A stretch of DNA of 64,000 nt. Origin: an uncultured Christensenellaceae bacterium. GTDB lineage: Bacteria > Bacillota > Clostridia > Christensenellales > Borkfalkiaceae. The stretch covers positions 124,001 to 188,000 of the forward strand of contig CAJUSA010000003.1 in NCBI GenBank assembly GCA_910589015.1, given 5' to 3'. The notes beneath the pieces were generated by a model. It was given only the letters and a program-made list of their open reading frames with translations. It was not told where the DNA came from and searched no databases. The first letter of the stretch is position 1. The number at the start of each line of letters is the position of its first letter. Made by a program: the position numbers and the translations under genes. Below, in pieces: positions 41,250 through 49,998 of this stretch.

Positions 41250-43694
41250 GTGGAAAAACAAAATTTAAGCGGCGAATGGACGCTCAAAGACCTGCATTCC
41301 GGCGAAAGCGTAACGGCTTGCGTGCCAGGCGATATTACCGTCGATTTTTACCGCGCGGGCGTGATCGCCGATCCTTATTACGGCATGAATTACAAGTCCG
41401 AGCGCTACCTTTTGGAACGCGATTACGAATATGAAAAAGTGTTTTCCGCCAAACGTATACAGGGGGACGAACGGTGTTTTCTCGTGTTCGACGGCATCGA
41501 TACGTTTGCTCAGATTTATCTGAACGGAACGCTGCTCGGCAAAACCGAAAACATGTTTCTGCGCTACGAGTACGATATCACCGATCGGCTGCAAGAGAAG
41601 AACAGCCTTTGCGTGCGCATGCTCTCGACGCTGAAAAAGGCGGAGAAAATCGACGCGGAAAAATACTTTGCCTGTTTCAATAAGGAACGTATTTTTCTAA
41701 GAAAGGCGCAATGTCATTTCGGGTGGGATTGGGCGCCCGATCTGCCGGGCTACGGCATTTACGGCGAGGTGTTCCTCGATTACCGTCCGCGCACCGCGAT
41801 CGAGAACGTGCGTTGCGTTACCGACGCGCAGGGCAGCGTAACGCTGTTCACGCAGCTCAATTACAACGTGCGCACCGAGCAATGGGCGCACTGCGCGGGC
41901 GATACGCTGCGCTACACGGTGGAAAGCACGCCGGGCGGCGGGTTCGGCAAGGCGGTCGTTTCGGAATTTCCCGTCGGCGGCGCGAAAAATTTCCGTTCGC
42001 TCAAAATCGATAACCCCGCGCTTTGGATGCCCGTCGGCTACGGGCAACCCAATCTGTACGCCTATAAAGTCGAGTTGTTACGCGACAGAAAAGTCATCGA
42101 CTGTTACGAAGGCAGGTTCGGTTTGCGCGAGGTGAAACTTATCGAAGCGCCTTCGGGCGAAGATACGCTTTCCTTCCGTTTGGAAGTAAACGGCGTCGAC
42201 GTGTTCGTCAAGGGAAGCAACTGGGTGCCTTGCGAATGCTTTACAGGCACGGCAAGCGACGAACGTTATAAAAAGCTCGTCGGTTTGGCGGCGCAGGCGG
42301 GGGTCAACATGCTTCGCGTGTGGGGCGGCGGCATTTACGAGCGCGATCTTTTTTACCGCCTTTGCGACGAGCTGGGCGTCATGGTTTGGCAGGATTTCAT
42401 GTTCGCCTGCGCCGATATTCCCGAAAACGACGTTGACTTCGTGAAAAACGTAACCGAAGAATTTATTTATCAGGTGAAACGGTTGCGCAATCATCCGTCT
42501 ATTGTGTATTGGTGCGGCGGAAACGAAAAAACGGGCTCGTGCGGTCTGCTCAAACAGCACGGCGATTTTCTCGTGGACGTGACACTTCGCGGCATCGTCG
42601 GGCATTACGACGGAACGCGCCCGTATGTGCGCCAAAGCCCGTATTCGCGCACCGACGTGGGCAACGATCCCGAGAGCGGCGAAACGCACGGCACTTCCTT
42701 CGACCCCGTCACCGTTTCCTCGCTCGAAGAATTTTATAAACTTTCCTACGAAAGAAGGGTCAGTTTTGCAAGCGAATGCGCGATCATGGGATCGTGCGTG
42801 CCGCAGTCTTACCGTAACTTCGTGCCCGAAAAGGAACTTTGGCCGCTCGGCGATATTTACGAGGATCGTTTCTGCGACAATCCGTACGGGGCGATCATGT
42901 CGTTCGTGCAGCGGCAGCTGCGCACCGTCGAGCTGCTGTTCGGCAAGGCGGAAGGAATCGACGAATTCGCCGTAAAATCCATGGCGGTGCAGGCGGAAGC
43001 GTTGAAGATCGAGGTTTGCAACGCGCGCCGCAAACGCGCGGGTTGCGGGGGATTTCTCAACTGGATGTATAACGATATCTGGCCCACGGGCACGTGGTCG
43101 GTCGTCGATTATTACTTGCAGCCCAAAGCGGCGTATTACACGCTTAAACGCGAATATGCGCCCGTTCGCGGCATGATCGTGCCCGACGGCGAAGGGCGGT
43201 ATTTCGCCTATATTGTAAATGATACCGCGCGCGAAATCGAGGCGGAAACGATTCTCGGCGGCGCCGAGCTTAGCGGGGTTTACCGTAAAGCGCAAAAAAC
43301 ACGCGTCGTTTTGCAGCCGTGTTCGGTTACGCCGCTCGGAGAGGTGAACGCGCAGGGCGAGGTGCTGTATCTCGACGTGACGGCGGAAGGGCAGACGCAG
43401 ACGGCGCACGCGTTTACAAAGCCTTACAAGGAGCTTGCCTTTGCGTCGGATTATACGGTGCGCGTATCGAAGAGCGAACGGCGCGGCGAAGTTTATGTAA
43501 CGCAAGCGGCGGTTACGGCAAATCAATTCGTACGCATGGCGCATATCGCAGCCGACGGCGATGCCGTTCTTTCCGATGATTGGTGCGACGTGCTGCCGGG
43601 CAGAACGAAAGTGATCGAATTGATTTCGGAGAAACCGCTTAAAAACGTTACGGTCAGCGACTATACAAAATACACGGTAAAGCATTATGATTGA
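41250..43694 (+). CDS. Beta-mannosidase, GH2 family
   Basis: Cytoplasmic exo-beta-mannosidase of 814 residues. Domain order: jelly-roll sugar-binding domain (LSGEWTLKDLHSG... with VFDGIDTFAQIYLNG), Ig-like domain, TIM barrel with VKGSNWVPCE and MLRVWGGGIYE, acid/base Glu426 in WCGGNE and nucleophile Glu509 in ASECAIMGS, C-terminal Ig-like domains. These positions match known GH2 mannosidases. The start is GTG at 41250 with CGAGG upstream; an in-frame upstream ATG lies inside the preceding gene and lacks an SD. Splits beta-1,4-mannosyl units from imported oligosaccharides. Confidence 0.92.
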   Translation: MEKQNLSGEWTLKDLHSGESVTACVPGDITVDFYRAGVIADPYYGMNYKSERYLLERDYEYEKVFSAKRIQGDERCFLVFDGIDTFAQIYLNGTLLGKTENMFLRYEYDITDRLQEKNSLCVRMLSTLKKAEKIDAEKYFACFNKERIFLRKAQCHFGWDWAPDLPGYGIYGEVFLDYRPRTAIENVRCVTDAQGSVTLFTQLNYNVRTEQWAHCAGDTLRYTVESTPGGGFGKAVVSEFPVGGAKNFRSLKIDNPALWMPVGYGQPNLYAYKVELLRDRKVIDCYEGRFGLREVKLIEAPSGEDTLSFRLEVNGVDVFVKGSNWVPCECFTGTASDERYKKLVGLAAQAGVNMLRVWGGGIYERDLFYRLCDELGVMVWQDFMFACADIPENDVDFVKNVTEEFIYQVKRLRNHPSIVYWCGGNEKTGSCGLLKQHGDFLVDVTLRGIVGHYDGTRPYVRQSPYSRTDVGNDPESGETHGTSFDPVTVSSLEEFYKLSYERRVSFASECAIMGSCVPQSYRNFVPEKELWPLGDIYEDRFCDNPYGAIMSFVQRQLRTVELLFGKAEGIDEFAVKSMAVQAEALKIEVCNARRKRAGCGGFLNWMYNDIWPTGTWSVVDYYLQPKAAYYTLKREYAPVRGMIVPDGEGRYFAYIVNDTAREIEAETILGGAELSGVYRKAQKTRVVLQPCSVTPLGEVNAQGEVLYLDVTAEGQTQTAHAFTKPYKELAFASDYTVRVSKSERRGEVYVTQAAVTANQFVRMAHIAADGDAVLSDDWCDVLPGRTKVIELISEKPLKNVTVSDYTKYTVKHYD

Positions 43695-44643
43695 AAAATT
43701 GACGAGTTTGGAAACGGCAGATTGCTGTTTAAGCGGGATTTTCCGTCTCGGTGAAAATACCGTTAAGGAAATCCGTTCGACGAAGGACGGTAAGATTTCC
43801 TTTATCGACATCGGCGATAAAACCCTGTGCAGTATCGAGAGCGCAAGCGGTCAGAGCGCGGTTTATCCGCTCAACGCCGTGGATTTTCAGCCGCCTGCGG
43901 AATACATCGTAATGGATCTTGACGGCACGAGCATCATAAGCGAGGAGTTTTGGATCGGAATCGTGCAGAAAACCGCATCGGCGCTCGTCGGCAGAGAGGT
44001 GGTTTTCACGGAAAGCGATATTCCTTACGTTTCGGGTTACACGACGGCGGAACACCTCGATTACGCGCTGCGCAAGTACGGCGATGCGAATAAGCGATAC
44101 GAAAACATAGCGGAAACGTATTACGCGATCAGCCACGAAGAGCTTGCCTCGGCGCTTGCGAACGGCGCGGAGCAGATCCGCCCCGTCGCGGGGGTAAAGG
44201 AATTTTTGCTCGAAGTAAAACGGCGAGGCGTGAAAATCGGTTTGGTTTCCAGCGGATTGTTTTACAAGGCGATCCCCGAAATCGAAACGGCGTTCCGTGC
44301 CATGGATTTGGGTAATCCGCTCGATTTTTACGACGAGATCATTATGGGCGGCGTGGCGAAAAACGCCAAACAGTATGCGACAATCGGCGAAATTGCTGCG
44401 AAACCGCATCCGTGGCTGTATAAAGAATTGGTCTCGGAAGGGTTTCACTGCCGCGATAACAAAAAAGTTGTCGTGCTCGAGGATTCGGCGAGCGGCGCGC
44501 TGTCGGCGCGGCTTGCGGGATTTCCCGTGATCGGTATGGCGAACGGCAATATTGCTTCGTCGGGCATGGGCGAACTTTGTTTCGCGCATGCCGAAAACTT
44601 TCAAGACGTTCTTCAAATTTTATTCAAAGGGGAAAATTTATGA
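43687..44643 (+). CDS. HAD-superfamily phosphatase/phosphoglucomutase-like protein
   Basis: 318 residues. HAD motifs: DLDGTS near residue 78 (the nucleophile Asp and the +2 Asp), SSGLF around motif II, an AAKPHPWLY segment with the motif III Lys, and LEDSASGALSARLAGF (motif IV), the pattern of beta-phosphoglucomutase-like enzymes. The N-terminal ~70 residues before motif I are extra and unrecognised. It overlaps the mannosidase stop by eight bases, so it probably handles a sugar phosphate from the same pathway; exact substrate is unknown. Confidence 0.8.
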   Translation: MIEKLTSLETADCCLSGIFRLGENTVKEIRSTKDGKISFIDIGDKTLCSIESASGQSAVYPLNAVDFQPPAEYIVMDLDGTSIISEEFWIGIVQKTASALVGREVVFTESDIPYVSGYTTAEHLDYALRKYGDANKRYENIAETYYAISHEELASALANGAEQIRPVAGVKEFLLEVKRRGVKIGLVSSGLFYKAIPEIETAFRAMDLGNPLDFYDEIIMGGVAKNAKQYATIGEIAAKPHPWLYKELVSEGFHCRDNKKVVVLEDSASGALSARLAGFPVIGMANGNIASSGMGELCFAHAENFQDVLQILFKGENL

Positions 44644-45986
44644 AAAAGAAATTAGCCTGCATCGCGCTTGCCGCATGCTGCGCGCTTACGGTTTGCGGCT
44701 GCGGCGGGGAAAACGGCGGAAACAAACCCGAACATTTGGGCTTATACGTTGCCGAGGACGGCACGATGATGAAAGACGGAAAACCTTATTACGGCATCGG
44801 CGTCAATTATTATTCGCTTATCAACGGCTGCCGCGTTTCGCCGCGTAAATACGATTTGACGAAAGCATTGGCTTCGCTCGAAACGCTTGCCTCGTACGAC
44901 GTGCGCGTCATTCGGTTCAACCTCGGTTTTTACAGCTCGAAGGAATGGTATGATTTCGTGCAGTTTAATCTCGAAACGCCGCATTTGGAAGCGCTTGACA
45001 AAATCGTCGAAAAATGCGAACAGCTCGGCATCGGCTTGATCCCTTCCTTCGCCTGGAACCCGCCCGCGATCAGCGACGCGTTCAACGAACCGTGCAACAA
45101 AGCGTTCGCGCGGGACGATTCCAACACGATGATTTGGTTTCTCGGCTTTACGAAAACCGTCGTTTCGCGCTATGCCGATAGCCCCGCGATCTACGCGTGG
45201 GAATACGGCAACGAAGAGAACCTCAGCTCGTCGATCATCTCGCGTTACCGCCCCGAGCTCAGCGCGCCGCCGCAGTATTTCGGCGACGATTCGCGCAAGA
45301 AACGCACGGACGACGATTACATGACCTACGAAACGCATCAAAAAGCACTCGAAATGTTTGCGCAGGCGGTGCACGACGCCGATCCCTATCACCGTTTGAT
45401 CGGCAGCGGCGACGCCGCGCAGCGCCCTTACATTTGGCATTGGGCGCGCGAACAAGAGGGGCGCGACACGCTCGAACAGTTCGAGGAAATGTTCGATATG
45501 ACGGTGCCCGGCTACATGTCGGCGTACAGCGTGCACGAATATGCCTACAGCGATTCGGGTACGGGCGGAAAAGCAGACGCCGCGCTCGACGGCAACCATA
45601 CCTTCGAATCGACCGATTTCGTCGATTATTTCACAAAGTATTTGCAGCAGGGTGCGCGGACGAAGAAGGCGGTTTACATGGGCGAAACGGGGTATCTTGC
45701 CATGTTGCCCGAATCGCGCGATTGGAACGGCACCGACGAGGCGCACAGCATTCTCGTGACCGAAGCGATTTTGCAAGCGGCTTACGAAACCGATTTCCCG
45801 CTCACGCTTTTGTGGACGTACGACGACAGAACGCTGTACAACGACAAAAACCATACTTCGTACGCAGGCGGAACCGAACACAGTTGGAACGAAACCTTCG
45901 TAAAAGGCAAAGCTTATCTTGAAGCAATCAAAGAGTATAACCGAAAAATGGACGAAAAGCATACCGCAGCGCAGGAAACGGAGTGA
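44640..45986 (+). CDS. Lipoprotein glycoside hydrolase, GH5-like
   Basis: 448 residues; signal peptide with lipobox near CGC (Cys21). TIM-barrel clan-A glycosidase: VNYYSLING start of the barrel, RVIRFNLGFY, acid/base Glu192 in EYGNEENLS and nucleophile Glu349 in MGETGYLAM, the arrangement of GH5 mannanases and glucosidases. Extracellular location suggests it trims the polymer before import. Start at ATG 44640 with AAAGGGG; it overlaps the HAD gene by four bases. Substrate is inferred to be a mannan by context only. Confidence 0.8.
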   Translation: MKKKLACIALAACCALTVCGCGGENGGNKPEHLGLYVAEDGTMMKDGKPYYGIGVNYYSLINGCRVSPRKYDLTKALASLETLASYDVRVIRFNLGFYSSKEWYDFVQFNLETPHLEALDKIVEKCEQLGIGLIPSFAWNPPAISDAFNEPCNKAFARDDSNTMIWFLGFTKTVVSRYADSPAIYAWEYGNEENLSSSIISRYRPELSAPPQYFGDDSRKKRTDDDYMTYETHQKALEMFAQAVHDADPYHRLIGSGDAAQRPYIWHWAREQEGRDTLEQFEEMFDMTVPGYMSAYSVHEYAYSDSGTGGKADAALDGNHTFESTDFVDYFTKYLQQGARTKKAVYMGETGYLAMLPESRDWNGTDEAHSILVTEAILQAAYETDFPLTLLWTYDDRTLYNDKNHTSYAGGTEHSWNETFVKGKAYLEAIKEYNRKMDEKHTAAQETE

Positions 45987-45987
45987 T

Positions 45988-48792
45988 ATGGAAAAATGGA
46001 TCGGGGCGTTAAAAAACGTACCCAACGAATATAAGAGCATTCCCTTCTGGTCGTGGAATAACTTTCTCGACGAACAAGAATTGCAAAAGCAGATCGAGGA
46101 TATGAAGGCGGCTGAGATCGGCGGATTTATCATGCACGCCCGCACGGGTTTGAAAGAGGAATATCTGGGCGAAAAGTGGTTTTCGTGCATTGGCGCATGT
46201 CTTAAAAAAGCGCGCGAACTGGGCATGAATGCCTGGATATACGATGAAAACGGTTGGCCGAGCGGGTTTGTCGGCGGAAAATTGCTTGAAAACGAGGCGT
46301 TCCGCGCGCGTTACCTCGAATATAAGACGGGCGCGTTCGACCCTGCGGCGTTCGCTTCGTTTACCGAATGCGCGGAAGGGTACAAGCGCGTTACGCACGA
46401 TACCGGCGCGCGGATTTATCATAATATCTATCTGCGCGTCAGCCCTGCGAACACCGATATTCTCAACCCCGCCGTCGTGGAAGCGTTTCTTGCACAGACG
46501 CACGAGCAATATTATGCGCGCTTTCCCGAGAGCTTCGGGCATGAATTAGCGGGCTTTTTTACCGACGAACCGCAGTATTACCGTTGGGGCACGCCCTATA
46601 CGCCCTGCGCCGAAGAATATTTCCTCGCGGACGGCGAGGATATCCGCGACGGGCTTGTGTGGCTCTTCGTGCACGACGAACGGGGTTATGCGTTCCGACA
46701 AAAGTATTACGCGACGCTCAACCGCCTGTATTGCGAAAACTATTATAAAAAGTTATACGACTGGTGCGAAGCGCACGGCTGCATGCTGACAGGGCATTCG
46801 GTGGAAGAGGGTGCGCTGTTCGCGCAGATGTACGGCGGCGCGGCGGTAACGCCTACATACGAATACGAGCATATCCCCGGCATCGACTGGCTGGGGCGCG
46901 ACTGCGGCACGGCGTTGGCGCCCAAACAGGTTGCGAGCGCGGCGGCGCAGCTCGGCAAAAAATTTATTTTAACCGAAACCTACGGCTGCGCGGGGTATGA
47001 CGTTACGCCGCGCGAGCTGAAAAGCATCGGCGATTTTCAGTACTTCAACGGCGTGACGACGATGTGCCAGCACCTTTATCCCTACTCTCTGGCAGGGCGC
47101 GGCAAAACCGATCATCCGCCCGTATTCTCGCCGCACGGCAACTGGGGCGGCGGCTTCAAGGTATTCAACGAATATTTCAACCGTCTGGGGTATCTGATTG
47201 CGAATACGAAGGAAGAATGCGACGTTGCGGTGCTCAGTCCCGTCCGCGAAATCTGGCTCGATTATATCCGATCGGACGATTACGAAAGCGTAAAACAGAC
47301 CGAAGAGGCGTTCGGGGAACTGCTTGCGCGGTTGGCGCGCAACGGCGTTACCTATCATCTGATCGACGAAACGCTGCTCGAAAAGTACGGCACGGCGCGC
47401 GGCGATATCCTTACGGTCGGCAAACGCGATTATACGGCGCTCATCGTGCCGCCCATGCGTACCTTGGCGCAGTCCACTTATCGGATTTTACGCGGTTACA
47501 CGGGCAAACTGCTCGTTTCGGAGGCGCCGCAATATCTCGACGGCGTGAAAAGCCCGATCGATCTTACAGGCAACATTACGTTCGAAGAAATCGTAAAAAA
47601 CAGGCGGGTGCGGTTTTCGTGTGCCGACGGCAGAAGCTTTGTGACCGAGCGCACCGACGGACAGAGTACCTTTTTGTTCGTGAAAAACAATGCGCGCACC
47701 GAAGAGAGCCGCGTGAAGATCGAAGAAGAAGGACTATCCGCGTTCGACCTCGAAACACTCACGCTTCGCGCCGTACCGCAGGAACTGATTTTGCGCCCGG
47801 GCGAAGGGCTTGTGCTCGTCCGAGGTAAACGCGCGCAAAAGCGGGGCAACGTAAGCACGGTCGATGTTTCGGATGCGTTCCGCGTCGAGACGGTCTCGCC
47901 CAACTTTTTCGTGCTCGATTATGGGCAACTCGCGAAAACGCAAGGCGATTTCGGGAAAAAACGCCCGATTTCGGACATCTTTGAAGAACTCTTGCGCGAG
48001 GACTATCGGGGCGGGATTTTCATGCGGCAGACTTTTAGGTTGCGCGAAAGGATTCCCCTTATGCTCGTTATGGAACGCGGTGCGGAAACATGTTTCGTGA
48101 ACGGAACACGCGTTGCGTTTGCGCCGAGTTCCTTCGATATCAATTTCGTCGAAGCGGATCTTACGGATTGCGTTCGCGCGGGTGAAAACGAACTTGTTTA
48201 CGCGCTTCATTTTGCGCAGCACGAGGGTGTGCGGTTTGCGCTTTTCGATCCCGAGGCGACCGAAAGTCTGCGCAATTGTCTGTATTACGACGTATCGCTT
48301 GAAAACGCCTATCTGAAAGGGGCTTTTACCGTAAACGGGAAAGGCGAATTGGAAAAACCGCGCGGAACAATAGAACTCGGCAGCGATCTTTATCAAAAGG
48401 GTTATCCCTTTTTTAAGGGTGAATATACGCTGCGCGGTAAAATTTTTTGGAACGGTAGGGGTAAAGCCGCGCTCAAAGTGCAAGGAAGATATCACGTTGC
48501 CGAGTTGTATCTTAACGGCAATTATGCGCCGCTCGTGCTCGACGATAAGCGCGATATCACCGAATTTCTGAAAAAAGGCGAAAACGAGGTCGTGATCGTC
48601 GTGCGGTCGAGTCTGCGCAATCTGTTCGGCCCGCATCATTTCCGCCCCGAACCCGAACCGATGGGGGTAAGTCCTTATCATTTCGAGTTCCGCGGCTGCT
48701 GGCAGGGCAAGGATTTGCCCGCGGACTATACCGAACAGTATAACAGTGTGCCCTTCGGCGCGGAAAAGATTTTGTTACGTTGCGAGGAATAA
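45988..48792 (+). CDS. Glycoside hydrolase, GH106-like (alpha-L-rhamnosidase-type)
   Basis: 934-residue cytoplasmic enzyme. The N-terminal pattern IPFWSWNNFLDEQELQKQI, GGFIMHARTGL and WIYDENGWPSGFVGGK is that of the GH106 rhamnosidase-like family (TIM barrel), followed by HSVEEG and beta domains; the C-terminal ~200 residues resemble the GH2 galactose-binding domain (GEYTLRGKIFWNG, VAELYLNGNYAPLVL). Rhamnose specificity is not proven because members of this group vary. Start ATG 45988 after GGAAACGGAG; the frame upstream overlaps the GH5 gene. Confidence 0.65.
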   Translation: MEKWIGALKNVPNEYKSIPFWSWNNFLDEQELQKQIEDMKAAEIGGFIMHARTGLKEEYLGEKWFSCIGACLKKARELGMNAWIYDENGWPSGFVGGKLLENEAFRARYLEYKTGAFDPAAFASFTECAEGYKRVTHDTGARIYHNIYLRVSPANTDILNPAVVEAFLAQTHEQYYARFPESFGHELAGFFTDEPQYYRWGTPYTPCAEEYFLADGEDIRDGLVWLFVHDERGYAFRQKYYATLNRLYCENYYKKLYDWCEAHGCMLTGHSVEEGALFAQMYGGAAVTPTYEYEHIPGIDWLGRDCGTALAPKQVASAAAQLGKKFILTETYGCAGYDVTPRELKSIGDFQYFNGVTTMCQHLYPYSLAGRGKTDHPPVFSPHGNWGGGFKVFNEYFNRLGYLIANTKEECDVAVLSPVREIWLDYIRSDDYESVKQTEEAFGELLARLARNGVTYHLIDETLLEKYGTARGDILTVGKRDYTALIVPPMRTLAQSTYRILRGYTGKLLVSEAPQYLDGVKSPIDLTGNITFEEIVKNRRVRFSCADGRSFVTERTDGQSTFLFVKNNARTEESRVKIEEEGLSAFDLETLTLRAVPQELILRPGEGLVLVRGKRAQKRGNVSTVDVSDAFRVETVSPNFFVLDYGQLAKTQGDFGKKRPISDIFEELLREDYRGGIFMRQTFRLRERIPLMLVMERGAETCFVNGTRVAFAPSSFDINFVEADLTDCVRAGENELVYALHFAQHEGVRFALFDPEATESLRNCLYYDVSLENAYLKGAFTVNGKGELEKPRGTIELGSDLYQKGYPFFKGEYTLRGKIFWNGRGKAALKVQGRYHVAELYLNGNYAPLVLDDKRDITEFLKKGENEVVIVVRSSLRNLFGPHHFRPEPEPMGVSPYHFEFRGCWQGKDLPADYTEQYNSVPFGAEKILLRCEE

Positions 48793-48795
48793 CGA

Positions 48796-49995
48796 ATGAA
48801 CGACATCGAACGTTATATTCGGGATAACATCGGCAAAACGATCAAGTGCAAGGCAGGCATGAAACCCTTCACCGTGCCGTGCATCAGTGAGACGTACACC
48901 GATTTTTATTACTGGGATACCTATTTTACCGATTTCGCGTTGTTACGGCTGGGCGATTATGCACAGGTTGAAAACAATCTCGGCAATATGAAAGGTTTTC
49001 TCGATACTCTGGGCTATGTGCCGAATTCGGATATTACGATTAACCGTTCGCAACCGCCGCTGTTTGCACGCGCGGTATATGATTATTATCTTGTGCGCGG
49101 CGAAAACGAGCAGATTGCCCGTCGGTATCTTCCCGCCATCGTCAAAGAGCATGCTTTCTGGATGAAAGAACGCCTCTTGCCCTGCGGCTTGAACGGATAT
49201 AAACACAATGCCGACGGGGAATATCTTGACTCTTTCTGTTCGGATATCGAAAAGCGCGTGGGGTGCGAGGGCGCGTATGCCGACCGGTTGCGGCAGGGCG
49301 CGCATTTTTTGGCAATCGCCGAAAGCGGTTGGGATTTTACGCCGCGCTTTTATAGCGCGAACAATCGTTATGCGGGCATGGATTACGCGCCCGTCGATCT
49401 CAACGCTATTCTATATAATATGGAAGAGATTGCGGCGCGGTTTGCGCTGGCGACGGGGGATACGGCGCTTGCAGACGGGTTTACGGCGTACGCTGCCGCC
49501 CGCAAAACGCTTATGTTGCAATACATGACGGGCGAACACGGCTTGCTGTTCGATTATAACGCCGCAGAGGGACGCATTTCCCGATTGTACCATGCGGGGA
49601 TGTTCGCGCCCTTTGCGCTCGGCGTGCCGTGCGGGAAAGAGGGGGCGGAAACCCTGCTTGCGCGCCTCGAACTCGATTGCGGCATAGCGGCGTGCGAATC
49701 CCGCGCGGACGTAAAATTCGATCAGTGGGATTATCCTTCCATGTGGCCGCCGCTTGTGTATTTTTGCGCCGAGGGGTTGGAAAAGGCGGGTCTGCATGAA
49801 CACGCCGTGCGGATTGCGCGCAAGTACTGTTCCGCCGTTGAAGACGTCTTTGAGAAAACGGGCACGCTGTGGGAAAAATACGACGCGCGCACGGGCACAG
49901 TTGCGGAAAATGCCGAATATACTACGCCGCCGATGTTGGGCTGGACGGCGGGTGTCTATTGCTACCTGATAAAAAAATATAAAAACGAGGAATAA
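48796..49995 (+). CDS. GH37 (trehalase)-like alpha,alpha-barrel glycosidase
   Basis: 399 residues, cytoplasmic. Two segments match the trehalase signatures in reduced form: ETYTDFYYWDTYFTDFALL near residue 33 (family: PGGRFxExYxWDxY) and FDQWDYPSMWPP near residue 310 (family: QWDxPxxWxP). The order of (alpha/alpha)6 helices is visible throughout. It is about 150 residues shorter than classic trehalases, which suggests a different alpha-glycoside substrate in the glycan locus. Starts three bases after the preceding gene with GAGGAA. Confidence 0.7.
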   Translation: MNDIERYIRDNIGKTIKCKAGMKPFTVPCISETYTDFYYWDTYFTDFALLRLGDYAQVENNLGNMKGFLDTLGYVPNSDITINRSQPPLFARAVYDYYLVRGENEQIARRYLPAIVKEHAFWMKERLLPCGLNGYKHNADGEYLDSFCSDIEKRVGCEGAYADRLRQGAHFLAIAESGWDFTPRFYSANNRYAGMDYAPVDLNAILYNMEEIAARFALATGDTALADGFTAYAAARKTLMLQYMTGEHGLLFDYNAAEGRISRLYHAGMFAPFALGVPCGKEGAETLLARLELDCGIAACESRADVKFDQWDYPSMWPPLVYFCAEGLEKAGLHEHAVRIARKYCSAVEDVFEKTGTLWEKYDARTGTVAENAEYTTPPMLGWTAGVYCYLIKKYKNEE

Positions 49996-49998
49996 ATT

